Position numbers and translations under genes: made by a program
The notes under the pieces: generated by a model
Databases searched by the model: none
Told to the model about the DNA's origin: nothing
What the model saw: only the letters and a program-made list of their open reading frames with translations
In this document: positions 1 to 9,731 of the stretch, in pieces
Layout of the letters: each line of letters starts with the position of its first letter
Numbering within the stretch: the stretch's first letter is position 1
Assembly: GCA_017504435.1 (NCBI GenBank)
Contig: JAFVRD010000033.1
Location: 1 to 52,694, forward strand
Origin: Lentisphaeria bacterium
GTDB lineage: Bacteria > Verrucomicrobiota > Lentisphaeria > Victivallales > Victivallaceae
Direction of reading: 5' to 3'
DNA: 52,694 nt

Positions 1-2
1 CC

Positions 3-212
3 AGCTCAAGTGATTGCGAATTGTTGTTGGGAATTCCCGCTTATGATGATGCGGGAGTGGGTTATCATCATCCACAAGTGGAAAATATCAGTTCGGCATT
101 ACAGGGCATTTCAGCATCTCCCCGCAAAAATTCAATAAACGGCATTGCCATTTACTGCGAGTGGGAAATGGATGAAAACAAATGGCAGATTTGGCGTAAA
201 TTCATCCGGTAA
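3..212 (+). CDS. C-terminal fragment of an incoming gene, possibly a glycosidase-like protein (partial)
   Basis: The frame is open from the left edge to a TAA at 210-212 and gives about 69 residues. It contains LLLGIPAYDDAGVGYHHP, then VENISSALQGI, then GIAIYCEWEMDENKW. The order 'LGIP.Y' followed by 'G.AIY.EWEMD..W' resembles the last strands of a TIM-barrel hydrolase, where a GxAIYxEW strand ends the barrel. That family guess is inference from pattern only. The composition looks like protein rather than antisense noise, and the fragment ends just before a transposase remnant on the other strand. The rest of the gene lies outside the window, so the function cannot be assigned. Confidence 0.5.
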   Translation, partial: SSSDCELLLGIPAYDDAGVGYHHPQVENISSALQGISASPRKNSINGIAIYCEWEMDENKWQIWRKFIR

Positions 213-274
213 TTTGCAGATGTCTGATACAGCAAGGACATTTTGGACAACTCTGGAATTCCAAACTGTCCTTT

Positions 275-400
275 TTATTTTTCCTCTGCAAACTTTTCTT
301 CTGCTTCTGTCGGTGTAAGCATCCCCAACTTCTGATGCGGACGCATATTGTTGAAAAATCAATATAATCTGTTTTTTTGTTTTGCCATAGCTGCGTCATG
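275..400 (-). pseudogene. IS3-family transposase (OrfB) C-terminal remnant, frameshifted
   Basis: On the minus strand the frame ending at 275-277 reads FFNNMRPHQKLGMLTPTEA and then EEKFAEEK. This is the characteristic end of the IS3-family DDE transposase OrfB (YI.FYNN.RPH..LG..TP.E). Just upstream, DYIDF continues the family pattern but in another frame, so there is a frameshift near position 358. Upstream of about 400 the similarity stops and no integrase catalytic core is present. I read this as a decayed insertion-sequence end. No clear terminal inverted repeat or target duplication could be delimited. Confidence 0.7.
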
Positions 401-446
401 GCAAATAAAACTCCATGCGGGTTTGGGAAGGCGGAAGCAGATTTTT

Positions 447-1367
447 TTAACAGGTGAAATTTTCCAGCAGAATAGCTAAAAGTTCCATTTCCTGTTTGAC
501 CAGAGTGGTTTCATCCAGCGAAAGCCATTCACCCAACCAGCCCAGACGGGTGGCGGCGATCATCTGCGGAAGATGTTCCCAGGCTTCATCCGGCATGAAT
601 TCATTGCGGTAAAGCAGATCCTGCAATCTCCTTACCGCCGGAGAGTCAAGATTGTCCGGATCATCCATTGCCAGACAGCCGATCAGCAGAGCCATATCAT
701 AGCCGGGGAATTTTATTCCGGCAAATTCCCAATCGATCACCGCCTGAATTTTGCCATTGCTCATGAGAATATTGCCGGGGTGAAAATCGCCGTGGGCAAA
801 CATACCGGAACTCTGCCGTTCCCATTTGAAAAACGGGGCAAGTTCTCCAGAAATTTCCCGGAGCTGTCCGGTTATTTCCGGCATTTTCCGTTGGGATAAT
901 TCCAGAAGTGACGGCAGGTAATTTGCCATGTAAAAAGGTGCATTCTGGGCTGCCGGGGCGGCAGGAGCGGTCATGATTTCTTTGAGCTGCAAAAGAAATT
1001 CGCCACACCGTTGTCCGTAATTTTCCTGTTGTCCCAATACGGTACGCGGCAGTTTTTCTGCAGGGATATACGGTCTCAACTGCCAGAAAAGTCCGTCGCT
1101 TGGCACACCGTGGGTTCCGGAACCGGTACGGATAAACGGATGGATCCCGGAGAGAGATTGTCCGGCAAGATATTCCAGCAGAATATTCTGCCGGATTTGG
1201 AATCGGGTTTTTCCGGAATTGTAACCTTCGGCAATATAAAAATTTTTCTGCGCATCGCTGAAAAGAAACCGGCGTTCGGTTCGGTTGGGACTGCCGGTAA
1301 TAAGAGTATTATCACCGGCGGATGCAAATGACAATTGCCAATTGGAGATAAGTTCCGCGATGTTCAT
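447..1367 (-). CDS. APH/choline-kinase-like phosphotransferase
   Basis: This 306-residue protein belongs to the phosphotransferase enzyme family (APH, choline kinase and related small-molecule kinases). The sequence shows the Brenner-type catalytic loop HGDFHPGN (H192, D194, N199) and the metal-binding DWE (D212) at the usual 18-residue distance, followed by an aliphatic helix GYDMALLIG. The N-terminal lobe is divergent and a nucleotide-binding lysine is not obvious. Family members phosphorylate aminoglycosides, choline, homoserine or sugars; the substrate here cannot be read from sequence. It lies 39 bases after the M29 peptidase gene on the same strand and probably shares its promoter. The ribosome site is weak. 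The kinase fold is well supported, resistance is not implied. Confidence 0.82.
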   Translation of the reverse strand: MNIAELISNWQLSFASAGDNTLITGSPNRTERRFLFSDAQKNFYIAEGYNSGKTRFQIRQNILLEYLAGQSLSGIHPFIRTGSGTHGVPSDGLFWQLRPYIPAEKLPRTVLGQQENYGQRCGEFLLQLKEIMTAPAAPAAQNAPFYMANYLPSLLELSQRKMPEITGQLREISGELAPFFKWERQSSGMFAHGDFHPGNILMSNGKIQAVIDWEFAGIKFPGYDMALLIGCLAMDDPDNLDSPAVRRLQDLLYRNEFMPDEAWEHLPQMIAATRLGWLGEWLSLDETTLVKQEMELLAILLENFTC

Positions 1368-1406
1368 ATCAATTTACCGTAATTACACCGGATGCCGCAC
1401 ATCCGC

Positions 1407-2630
1407 TTAAAAACACCAGTTCCCATTGCGGAATACCGGGATTTTTCTGCCGTCTGCAGTAATACCGTCAATATCCATATCGGCACATCCGATCATGAAA
1501 TCCACATGGATCATACTGTCATTGATGCCCAGAGCATGGAGTTCATCATCGGAATATTTATCAAAATCCCTGACACAGATATCAAAACCTCTGCCGAGCG
1601 CAACATGGCAGGAGGCGTTTTCATCAAAGAGGGTGTTGTAAAAGAGTATTCCGCTGTTGTTGATCGGAGAATCGTCTGCTATCAAAGCGATTTCTCCAAG
1701 GTATGCTGCTCCATCATCCATGGAGATCATTTTTTCCAGAACTTCCTGATTTTTCTCCGCTTTGACCTCTACCGCTTTGCCGTTTTCAAACCGGATGGAG
1801 AAGTTTTCGATCAGCGACCCCTGATAGGAGAGGGGTTTGGTGGCGACCAGCAGACCTTCGGCTTCACCGCGTTTGGGGGAGGTGAAAATCTCTTCGGAAG
1901 GGATGTTGGGGTTGAAAACTCTGCCGGAAAGGTCTTTTTCTGCGCCTCCGGCAAAAATTCCCTCCGGCATCAGACCGACTCTGAAATCTGTCCCGTTGGC
2001 AGAACGGTATTCCATGGCGGTGAAGTTGAATTCATTTAATGTTGCGGCACGACGGTGGACCGTGGCATTGTGTTCCTGCCAGTTGGCAATGGCATCGCCG
2101 TCGGCACGGGATGCGGTCAGGATCGCCTCCCAGAGTTTTTCCACTGCCTGAGCATCATCCAATCCGGGAAATACTTTACGCGCCCAGGCAACTCCGGGAA
2201 CTGCGGCAATACACCACTGGTGGCGGTTTTCCATCGCATCCCGGAACGGTTTGATCACGGGGAAGCGTTTCATCTGGGTGCGGGCGCGTTTGTCCTGATC
2301 TATGCCGTCCATGCCGTCGGGATCATCCGAATCCAGCCACAATCTGGCGGGGAGTTTTTCCGATTGCCAGCGGAGTTTTTCCACTTCCCACTTTTCAAAA
2401 GCGGCGAGGCGTTCTTCGCTCTGGTAGAGATAGTGGAGTTTTTCCAGCGGCATATCTGTCCAGTTGAACCAGACTTTGCCGACTCCCTGCTGATAACATT
2501 TTTCAGTAACCATGCGGACAAAATCCAGCTGATCGAATCCGGCAGTGATGACGACATCCTGTCCGGCATCGGGATTGAGTCCTTTTTTTACGATCAAATC
2601 GGCATAAACAGCTAACTTTCCGGTATCCAT
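1407..2630 (-). CDS. M29-family metallo-aminopeptidase (AmpS/PepS type)
   Basis: The protein (407 residues from the chosen ATG) matches the M29 thermophilic aminopeptidase family, which removes N-terminal amino acids using two metal ions in the cytoplasm. Near the C-terminus are two family motifs with ligand histidines and acids: HVALGRG, and MIHVDFMIG followed by ADMDIDG. The N-terminus (KLAVYADLIVKKGLN..AGQDVVI) is also typical. An ATG five codons earlier (2645) exists, but the ATG at 2630 has AAGG eight bases upstream and gives the normal family start, so I prefer it. Its length fits the family (about 400 to 410 residues). Promoter at 2744-2772; APH kinase downstream. Confidence 0.87.
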   Translation of the reverse strand: MDTGKLAVYADLIVKKGLNPDAGQDVVITAGFDQLDFVRMVTEKCYQQGVGKVWFNWTDMPLEKLHYLYQSEERLAAFEKWEVEKLRWQSEKLPARLWLDSDDPDGMDGIDQDKRARTQMKRFPVIKPFRDAMENRHQWCIAAVPGVAWARKVFPGLDDAQAVEKLWEAILTASRADGDAIANWQEHNATVHRRAATLNEFNFTAMEYRSANGTDFRVGLMPEGIFAGGAEKDLSGRVFNPNIPSEEIFTSPKRGEAEGLLVATKPLSYQGSLIENFSIRFENGKAVEVKAEKNQEVLEKMISMDDGAAYLGEIALIADDSPINNSGILFYNTLFDENASCHVALGRGFDICVRDFDKYSDDELHALGINDSMIHVDFMIGCADMDIDGITADGRKIPVFRNGNWCF

Positions 2631-2743
2631 GATGCAGACCTTCATTTCAGTTGTCCCGATGCGGTATCCGATTTCGCAGTCAATTGAATTTTTACCGCAA
2701 ACGGGATCGGATTTATTTTTGGAAATTCAAAAACCTTTTCTCC

Positions 2744-2772
2744 AATATAATTCAGCAAGGAGTATAAATCAA
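2744..2772 (-). promoter_or_regulatory. Promoter of the M29 peptidase-APH operon
   Basis: On the minus strand TTGATT (2767-2772) and TATATT (2744-2749) are separated by 17 bases. The predicted start of transcription is near 2737, about 107 bases before the ATG. Confidence 0.6.
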
Positions 2773-2843
2773 GCCGGATTTTTTCTGCTGCAGTTGAAAA
2801 CGGCAAAAGAGTTGATTTTAACAGGTTTTAACCGGGAAAAAGA

Positions 2844-2872
2844 TTGCAATTTCTTTGTAAAAGGGCTATAGT
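2844..2872 (+). promoter_or_regulatory. Promoter of the first GH2 gene
   Basis: TTGCAA (2844-2849) and TATAGT (2867-2872) are separated by 17 bases, with transcription expected to begin near 2879, about 39 bases before the ATG at 2918. Confidence 0.6.
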
Positions 2873-2917
2873 TTAAAAAATTCAGAAAAATGTCAACTGC
2901 GGAGATATTCAGAGATT

Positions 2918-5900
2918 ATGGGTAATATGTGTCCTGAGTCAAAAGTGTTGCGTACCGGAAAAAATGCATACTGTTTCAAAAATGGTGAAGTTCTGCCGGC
3001 AGGCAGTTTTTCCGGCGGCAGGGGGAAATTGAATTTCGCACTGTATCCGGATGGGGAAAATCCCAAATGTGCGGAAATTTTGACCGTGGGAAAAATGCTC
3101 CTGAAAATGGAAGGTTTTCAGCTTCGCGTTCAGCTTGGAGAACGCAGTTTTCTGCATCCGGCAGTGCTCAATGACAGTATGTTCAATGCTCTGGAGATCG
3201 CCGCTGACGGCAGATTGATCCGGATCAGTGTAAACATTGACCGGGTCATGGTGATTTCCGGTGCGGAAATGCTGGATGGCGAAGCGGTATTTTCCGGCAG
3301 TGAAAAGCGTTATTTTTTCCGCGGCATGGTGACAGATATAAGCTGTGGAGATTTTTCCGGAGAGATCGTGCCGCCGGAAAAAACAGCCGGGGAAGTTCCG
3401 GAAATCGCAGTTCCTGATGATTTTCCGGACCGGATTTCGCTGGAAGGAGAATGGGAATTTTTCTGCACGCCGCGGGATTTTGATGCGGCTTCCCCGCTGC
3501 CGGATAAAAAACTTTATACCGCCAAAATGGTGATCCCCGGTTATTGGGATGATCATACTGATTTGATCATGCGGACGCGTTCATTTGACCGTTCTGCCAA
3601 GACCAATCCCCGGTTCCGGCCGCTGTCACTGCCCATGGGGGAAATCACTCCGGATGCTTCAATGCCGTTTCTGGTCGGTACCGGTTATTACCGGAAGTGT
3701 TTCCGGTTTGCTCCGGGAACTCTTCCGGCGGCGGTGATATTGGAATTGGGGCCGGCAGTCTGGGGCAGCGCGGTTTACTGCAACGGCAAATTGCTTTCGG
3801 TCAATACCGGATATTCCACCGGCAGCCGGGTGGATTTGAGTGAAACGCTGGATTTTGACGGCGGAATAAACACCATTGTCATTGCCGTTTCCAACTACAA
3901 ACATGTTTTTGACGGTAATACTCAGGAAAACAGTCAGCATATTGGTTTGGCGGTGCGCGGTTATCAGGGCATGCGCTGCGGTATTGACGGGTATTGCCGG
4001 TTGAAATTTGCCGCCGCCGGCAGTATCACTGATGCGTGGGCAGATTTCCGCAACGGCAAACTGAATTTGTATTGTGAAATTTCCGGCGTCGAAGCGGATG
4101 TCCGGTGGACGCTCAAAGATGCCTGCGGTAAAACTGTAAAAACCGCATCTGGAAAAAATCCGGTGATTGATGGCGATGGATTGTCGCGTTGGAGCGATAC
4201 TGCTCCGGTGCTGTATGAAATAAGTGCCGAATCGCTGGTCAACGGCAAATGTTCCGACCGGGTGCAGTTTTCTTACGGGCTCCGGGAAATGCGTTGCGAG
4301 GGACCCCGGATGTTCCTCAATGGAGAACCGGTCTATTTGCGTGGAGCAACAGAACATTACTATTTCCCGGAAACCGCCAATGCACCGTATGATTTTGACA
4401 AATATCTCCGGGATATCCGGACGTGGCAGGAGCTGGGTTTCAACTTTTTGCGTTTCCACACCTGGTGTCCGCCGGAACCGTATCTGGCGGCGGCGGATGT
4501 ATGCGGTATGATCTGTCAGGTGGAAGTTCCGCCGCATGTGGAAGAAGCAGAGTGGATAAGGATATTGAAATATCTGCGCCGTCATGTTTCCGTGGCGGTC
4601 ATTTGCGGCGGCAATGAGGAGGATTTTACGGAATTCCGGATCGGAGAGGTGCGCCGTCTGGCGGAATTGACCCGGGAATTGATGCCCGGAACACTTTTCA
4701 ATCCGCAGGAGGGGTTGGCAAAAGTTGAATACCGTCTGGCTCCGGATGAACCGGGAGTGGCAACCGAACCGTTTATCCATGATCCGGAAAAGTTCCGGCA
4801 GCTGGCAGAATTTTCTGATGTGTACGGCAGTTACAGCTGGGGATATTTCAGCTATATTCACACTATGTTTCCCGGAGCGGAGGAGGTCGACAAACGTTAT
4901 ACGGTGCATAAGAAGCCGATTTTATCTCATGAAATCGGTATCATGGGCGGCTGGCTGGACTTCCGCAATGAGGCGCGTTACCATAACACGGTCGTTCCCG
5001 GAGACGTTTATAAAGAATCCCGGAAACATTTGGAAAAATACAATTTATTTCACCGGGCGGATGAATTTTTCCGCTTGAACAGTGCGTTTGTGAACCGCTT
5101 GCGCAAAGCGATGTTTGAAAACCTCCGCAGCTGTATTTCGCTGAATGGTTATGACTGCCTCGGCGTTTGTGATGCCCACTGGCACCGGTGCGGTTATCCC
5201 TGCGGTATTCTTGATGAATTCAATCAATGCAAACCCGGAGTGATCCCTGCCGAGATCCGGCAGTATAACGGAGCGAGTATTCTGCTCTGTGATCTGGATA
5301 ACTACCGGAATTTCCGTGCCGGAGAACTTTTCAAAAGGACGATTTCGGTATCGCATTTCGGCAAAGGTATCTGGCGCGATGCGGTTTTGCAGTGGCATAT
5401 TGATATCGACGGGCAGGAATATTCCGGAGTCTGTCAGGTTCCGGAGATCGCACCGGGAACGTTGACGGCAGCCGGAACTCTGGAAATAACTTTGCCGGAA
5501 ATCATCACTCCTGCCGCCGGTGTGTTGAAGTGCAAATTGATTGCCGGAGAAACGGTGTTGGAAAATCATTGGGATTTCTGGGTCTTTCCGGAGGTGTCCG
5601 GATTTGCCTCATCCGACCGGTTCAAAGTGGTACGGAAACTGGATGATGAGGTTATAGATTTTATTGCTGAGGGTGGAAAAGTTCTGTTGACGGCGAATTT
5701 TCCGGCGGGCCGGATGCTGGAGAAATTTCAGGTCGTGACCACCGGGCGCAGTGCGGGACATCTGGGGACGGTCATTGCGGAACATCCGCTGATGGCGCAA
5801 ATTCCGCATCAGGGATTTGCGGATTGGCAATTTTTTGATATGCTGCAGTTTGCCGCTTCCATGGATTTTACCGATTCGCAGCTGCCTTTCAATCCGCTGA

Positions 5901-6211
5901 TCGAATATATCCCCTCATTCAAAAACGTCTTCCGCAAAACGCCGCTGTGTGAATTGCGGGTCGGTGAAGGTACTTTGATGATGTGCGGATTGCGGTTGGA
6001 CAATCCTGATCCGGGGACATTGTACTTCAAATCCCGGTTGTTTGCATATCTGGCGCAGGACGGAACAAGTTCAGCTCCGGCAGTGGACAGCGGATTGCTC
6101 AAATCGCTTATCCGGCAGGAATTTCCGGACAGCGGTGTGGCAAAGACCGATGAAGCATGGGATCCCAATGTCTCTGCGGGCAAAAAACAGGACCCGGCTG
6201 CGGGCAGGTGA
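2918..6211 (+). CDS. Glycoside hydrolase family 2 enzyme, copy A, no signal peptide
   Basis: This 1097-residue protein has GH2 architecture: an N-terminal extension (1 to about 165), a jelly-roll sugar-binding domain starting LEGEWEF with MVIPGYWDD, an Ig-like domain, and a TIM barrel from about residue 470 (FLNGEPVYLRGATEHYYFP). The acid/base glutamate is E567 in GGNEED and the nucleophile is probably E672 in LSHEIG. The last 200 residues (GGKVLLTANFPAG, then GEGTLMMCGLRL) resemble a GATase-like trimerisation domain. The substrate cannot be predicted; family members cleave beta-galactosides, glucuronides, mannosides or glucosamine. It is a close paralogue of the next gene but starts exactly where that protein's signal peptide ends. 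The upstream frame has a stop at 2873-2875 and no other usable start, so it appears cytoplasmic. Confidence 0.85.
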   Translation: MGNMCPESKVLRTGKNAYCFKNGEVLPAGSFSGGRGKLNFALYPDGENPKCAEILTVGKMLLKMEGFQLRVQLGERSFLHPAVLNDSMFNALEIAADGRLIRISVNIDRVMVISGAEMLDGEAVFSGSEKRYFFRGMVTDISCGDFSGEIVPPEKTAGEVPEIAVPDDFPDRISLEGEWEFFCTPRDFDAASPLPDKKLYTAKMVIPGYWDDHTDLIMRTRSFDRSAKTNPRFRPLSLPMGEITPDASMPFLVGTGYYRKCFRFAPGTLPAAVILELGPAVWGSAVYCNGKLLSVNTGYSTGSRVDLSETLDFDGGINTIVIAVSNYKHVFDGNTQENSQHIGLAVRGYQGMRCGIDGYCRLKFAAAGSITDAWADFRNGKLNLYCEISGVEADVRWTLKDACGKTVKTASGKNPVIDGDGLSRWSDTAPVLYEISAESLVNGKCSDRVQFSYGLREMRCEGPRMFLNGEPVYLRGATEHYYFPETANAPYDFDKYLRDIRTWQELGFNFLRFHTWCPPEPYLAAADVCGMICQVEVPPHVEEAEWIRILKYLRRHVSVAVICGGNEEDFTEFRIGEVRRLAELTRELMPGTLFNPQEGLAKVEYRLAPDEPGVATEPFIHDPEKFRQLAEFSDVYGSYSWGYFSYIHTMFPGAEEVDKRYTVHKKPILSHEIGIMGGWLDFRNEARYHNTVVPGDVYKESRKHLEKYNLFHRADEFFRLNSAFVNRLRKAMFENLRSCISLNGYDCLGVCDAHWHRCGYPCGILDEFNQCKPGVIPAEIRQYNGASILLCDLDNYRNFRAGELFKRTISVSHFGKGIWRDAVLQWHIDIDGQEYSGVCQVPEIAPGTLTAAGTLEITLPEIITPAAGVLKCKLIAGETVLENHWDFWVFPEVSGFASSDRFKVVRKLDDEVIDFIAEGGKVLLTANFPAGRMLEKFQVVTTGRSAGHLGTVIAEHPLMAQIPHQGFADWQFFDMLQFAASMDFTDSQLPFNPLIEYIPSFKNVFRKTPLCELRVGEGTLMMCGLRLDNPDPGTLYFKSRLFAYLAQDGTSSAPAVDSGLLKSLIRQEFPDSGVAKTDEAWDPNVSAGKKQDPAAGR

Positions 6212-6284
6212 CAAATTCGGATGCAGATTGCCAAAAATGTGTTATTTAATGTCATTTTTGTCAATCTGGAAGGCTCATTTCCGG

Positions 6285-6313
6285 TTGCATTTTTCGTGCT
6301 TATGCAGTATAAT
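6285..6313 (+). promoter_or_regulatory. Promoter of the second GH2 gene and pseudopilin
   Basis: TTGCAT (6285-6290) and a perfect TATAAT (6308-6313) lie 17 bases apart, so copy B can be expressed independently of copy A. This is the closest match to the classical sigma-70 consensus in the window. Confidence 0.68.
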
Positions 6314-6353
6314 TTAAACGATACATAACAAGCCGCAGTTCCGGTGATATGAA

Positions 6354-9300
6354 ATGAGATGCAACATAGTTTTATTATTGGTTTTTATTATGAATTTGAC
6401 CGTTTTGACAAGTGCAGGCAGTCCGCTTGCGCCGGCAGAGCTCCGGCTGCGGGACAACAGTATCGCATACCGGTTCAAAAACGGGGAATATCTGTGTGCC
6501 GGGGAGTTTCCCGGCGGCAGAAATGTTCTGCATCTGGAAATTTCTCCTGATCCGGAAAATCCGGTCATTGCCGGGATTTTTCAGGTGGGCAAAGTGATGG
6601 TCAAACTGGATAATTTTCAGTTGCGTATTCAGATCGGCGACCGGAATTTTCTGCATCCGGCGGTGTTGATACAGGATCACTTCAATCCGGTGAAAATCGC
6701 CAGTGACGGGGAATTGCTCAGCATCTCCGTCGGCAGTGGCGAACCGATGGTCATTTCCGGCGGCGGAGATTTTTGCGGCAAAATAGAATTCCTTCCGGAG
6801 GTTCAGCGGCACCGTTTCCGCGGGCAGGTGAAAAAAGATATCCGCATTGAGCCGTTTGACGGAAAGATCGTTCCGCCGGTCAAACAGCTTCCGGAAGCAG
6901 AACTCATCACTTTGAACGGCACTTATCCGCAGGAGATCGACCTTGCCGGCAAATGGGATTTTTTCTGCACTCCGAAATCGTTTGACCAAAATGCCCCGCT
7001 GCCTTCCCCAAACCGTTTTACTGCCCAAATGGTGATCCCCGGTTATTGGGATGATCATTATGAACTGCTCCGGGAGACCCGCTCATTTGACCGTTCTGCG
7101 CGCATCAATCCGCGTTACCGTCCATTCACCTTGCCGATGGGGGAAATGACTCCGGATGCTTCGATGCCGTATCTGGTGGGGACCGGTTATTACCGGAAAA
7201 ATATCCGTTTTGCTCCGGGAACAGTTCCGGCGGCGGTGACTTTGCGTATCGGTCCGGCGGTGTGGGGGGCTGCGGTTTACTGCAATGGCAAACTGGCAGC
7301 ATATAATTCGGGATATTCGACTTGGACAGAGTGCCGGTTGGATAAATTTCTGGATTTCAGCGGCGATAATACCATTGTGCTTGCGGTTTCCAATTTTGAC
7401 CGGGTTTTTGACGGCAATACTCTGGAAAACAGTCAGCATATCGGGGTTTCGGTGCGCGGTTATCAGGGCATGCGCTGCGGTATTTCCGGCGGGATCGGAT
7501 TGAAAATTTCCCGGTCGGAATCCATCAGTGACGCATACGCCCGCTTTGACGGTAAAAAACTGCTGCTTTTTGCGGAACATTCCGGCGCGGCGGAGGTGGC
7601 TTGGACGATCCGGGACAAAGATGATAAAGTGGTAAAAACCGCTTCCGGAAAAAATGCGGCAGTGGATACGGACGGGATGCACATGTGGAGCGAAAGTGAT
7701 CCGGTGCTTTACCGTATTGAAGCGGTGTTGAGCAAATCCGGAAAAGTGCTGGATAAATATCAATTCAACTACGGTCTGCGTCAGGTCAGCTGTTCCGGAT
7801 ACCAGATCATATTCAACGGCAAACCGGTTTATTTGCGCGGGCTTACGGAACATCACTTTTTTCCGGAGAGCTGCAATGCACCCTATGATTTTGACAAATA
7901 TGTCCGGGATATAAAGACGTGGAAATCTTACGGATTCAATTTCCTGCGTTTCCACACCTGGTGTCCGCCGGAACCATATCTGGATGCCGCCGACCGGATC
8001 GGTATGATCTGTCAGGTGGAAGTGCCGCCGCATGTGGATGAAGCGGAGTGGCGGCGGATATTGAAAACATTGCGGCGGCATGTTTCCGTAGTGATCATTT
8101 GCGGGGGCAATGAGGAGGATTTCACTGATTTCCGTATGGCAGAGGTGAAACGGCTCTCTGAGGTGGTCAGGGAACTGATGCCCGGAACGCTTTTCAATCC
8201 GCAGGAGGGATTGTCCAAAGTTGAATACCGGATGCGTCCGGATGTGCCCGGAGTGATCACTGAACCGTTTATCCATGATCCGGAAAAGTTCCGGCAGCTG
8301 GCGGAATTTTCGGATGTTTACGGCAGTTATACCTGGGGATTTTTCAGTTATATCCATACGGAGTTTCCCGGAGCAGAAGAGGTCAACCGGCGTTACACGG
8401 TTCACGGCAAACCGATTTTGTCCCACGAGGTCGGGATCATCGGGAATTGGCTGGATTTCCGCAATGAAAAACTCTATGAGAAGTGCCGGATCCCGGATGA
8501 TGTTTACCGCGAGACGCGTAAATATCTGACCCGGTGCGGTGTTTTTCACCGGGCGGATGAATTTTACCGGTTGAATTGTGAACAGGCGAACCGTCAGCGT
8601 AAAGCGATGCTGGAAAATGTCCGCCGCTGCCGAACCGTTACCGGGTATGATCTGCTTGGTGCTTATGATGCCCACTGGCACCGGTGCGGTTATCCCTGCG
8701 GGCCGCTGGATGAATTCAACGCTCCCAAACACGGGGTGACTCCGGAATATATGCAGCGGATCAATAGCGAAACGGTGCTGTTCAGTGATGCGGATTGCTA
8801 CCGTGCCAAAGCGGAAAATACAAAGTTCACATTGAATATCGGCATATCCCATTACGGCAGAGAAACGCTTGCCGGCGGGAAACTGCGCTGGACGCTCCGG
8901 ATGCCGGGTAAAGAATTCAACGGAGAAAACGCGGTTGCCGCCGTGGTGCCGGGAGCTGTTATGGATATCGGCAAATGCGAAGTGACTCTGCCGGCGGTGG
9001 ACAAACCGGTCAAAGCGGTGGTGAGTGCAGAATTTACGGTCAACGGGCAAAAGTTTGTGAATGATTGGGATTTCTGGGTTTTTCCGGCGGTGAAAGCTCC
9101 GGAGATCCCTGCCAATGTCAAAATCGTTGACCGGCTGGATGATGAATTGATCGATTTTATCTCCTGCGGCGGCAGGGTCATGCTGACCGCAAATTTCCCG
9201 GCAGGAAAAATGGTCGAAAAATTCCAGTTGGTTACCGCCGGACGCAGTTCCGGTCATCATGGTATAATCATCGGCAAACATCCGCTGCTTGCGGACATGG

Positions 9301-9722
9301 TGCATGAGGGCTTTGCGGATTGGCACTTTTTTGCTATGCTGCGGCATGCGGTTTCGATGGATTTTACCGGTTCAAAATTGCCTTTTAATCCGCTTATTGA
9401 GTACATTCCGTCTTACAAACTGGTGCGTTACAAAACTCCGTTGTGTGAATTGCGTATCGGCAAGGGGGTTTTGCTGATGTGCGGCATGCGTCTGGAGAGT
9501 TTTGATCCGGCAGGGCACTATTTCTTTGCCCGGATCGTGGATTATCTGGGGCAGAATAAATTTGCCGCAGCTCCGGAAGTGGATGTCGCGCTGCTCAAAA
9601 AACTTATCCGCCGGGAGTTCCCGGATCTGGGAATCGTTAAAACCGATGAGGCATGGGATCCCAATGTCTCTGCCGGAAAGACGAAACAGCCGCAAGCAAA
9701 AAAATATAACATAGGAAAGTAG
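6354..9722 (+). CDS. Exported glycoside hydrolase family 2 enzyme, copy B
   Basis: This 1122-residue paralogue of the upstream gene has the same domain order: sugar-binding domain (DLAGKWDFF, MVIPGYWDDH), Ig-like domain, TIM barrel (FNGKPVYLRGLTEHHFFP) and C-terminal GATase-like region. Catalytic residues are acid/base E587 (GGNEED) and putative nucleophile E692 (LSHEVG), spaced 105 residues apart as in copy A. Unlike copy A it begins with a hydrophobic signal peptide (NIVLLLVFIMNLTVLTSAG), with cleavage likely near residue 22 to 26, so it should act in the periplasm or outside. Both copies share the C-terminal KTDEAWDPNVSAGK. The tandem arrangement implies local duplication. A pseudopilin gene follows after 9 bases and is probably cotranscribed from the promoter at 6285-6313. 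The exact polysaccharide is unknown. Confidence 0.87.
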   Translation: MRCNIVLLLVFIMNLTVLTSAGSPLAPAELRLRDNSIAYRFKNGEYLCAGEFPGGRNVLHLEISPDPENPVIAGIFQVGKVMVKLDNFQLRIQIGDRNFLHPAVLIQDHFNPVKIASDGELLSISVGSGEPMVISGGGDFCGKIEFLPEVQRHRFRGQVKKDIRIEPFDGKIVPPVKQLPEAELITLNGTYPQEIDLAGKWDFFCTPKSFDQNAPLPSPNRFTAQMVIPGYWDDHYELLRETRSFDRSARINPRYRPFTLPMGEMTPDASMPYLVGTGYYRKNIRFAPGTVPAAVTLRIGPAVWGAAVYCNGKLAAYNSGYSTWTECRLDKFLDFSGDNTIVLAVSNFDRVFDGNTLENSQHIGVSVRGYQGMRCGISGGIGLKISRSESISDAYARFDGKKLLLFAEHSGAAEVAWTIRDKDDKVVKTASGKNAAVDTDGMHMWSESDPVLYRIEAVLSKSGKVLDKYQFNYGLRQVSCSGYQIIFNGKPVYLRGLTEHHFFPESCNAPYDFDKYVRDIKTWKSYGFNFLRFHTWCPPEPYLDAADRIGMICQVEVPPHVDEAEWRRILKTLRRHVSVVIICGGNEEDFTDFRMAEVKRLSEVVRELMPGTLFNPQEGLSKVEYRMRPDVPGVITEPFIHDPEKFRQLAEFSDVYGSYTWGFFSYIHTEFPGAEEVNRRYTVHGKPILSHEVGIIGNWLDFRNEKLYEKCRIPDDVYRETRKYLTRCGVFHRADEFYRLNCEQANRQRKAMLENVRRCRTVTGYDLLGAYDAHWHRCGYPCGPLDEFNAPKHGVTPEYMQRINSETVLFSDADCYRAKAENTKFTLNIGISHYGRETLAGGKLRWTLRMPGKEFNGENAVAAVVPGAVMDIGKCEVTLPAVDKPVKAVVSAEFTVNGQKFVNDWDFWVFPAVKAPEIPANVKIVDRLDDELIDFISCGGRVMLTANFPAGKMVEKFQLVTAGRSSGHHGIIIGKHPLLADMVHEGFADWHFFAMLRHAVSMDFTGSKLPFNPLIEYIPSYKLVRYKTPLCELRIGKGVLLMCGMRLESFDPAGHYFFARIVDYLGQNKFAAAPEVDVALLKKLIRREFPDLGIVKTDEAWDPNVSAGKTKQPQAKKYNIGK

Positions 9723-9731
9723 TGGGGAATT

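Noticed and set aside
132-362. 76-codon minus-strand frame at the left end
   Set aside because: It is an out-of-frame reading of the IS3 transposase remnant; the meaningful frame is the one giving FFNNMRPHQKLG.
381-405. 8-bp hairpin TTTGCCAT/ATGGCAAA as terminator of the APH gene
   Set aside because: The stem is perfect but no T run follows on the minus strand, so termination is not supported.
7083-9347. 754-codon open frame on the minus strand opposite the second GH2 gene
   Set aside because: It is antisense to a well-supported enzyme, its translation is rich in His, Arg, Phe and Ile without any family motif, and it arises because the coding strand rarely uses TTA, CTA and TCA codons. The similar frames opposite copy A (3659-4909) and metG (32407-34281) were dropped for the same reason.
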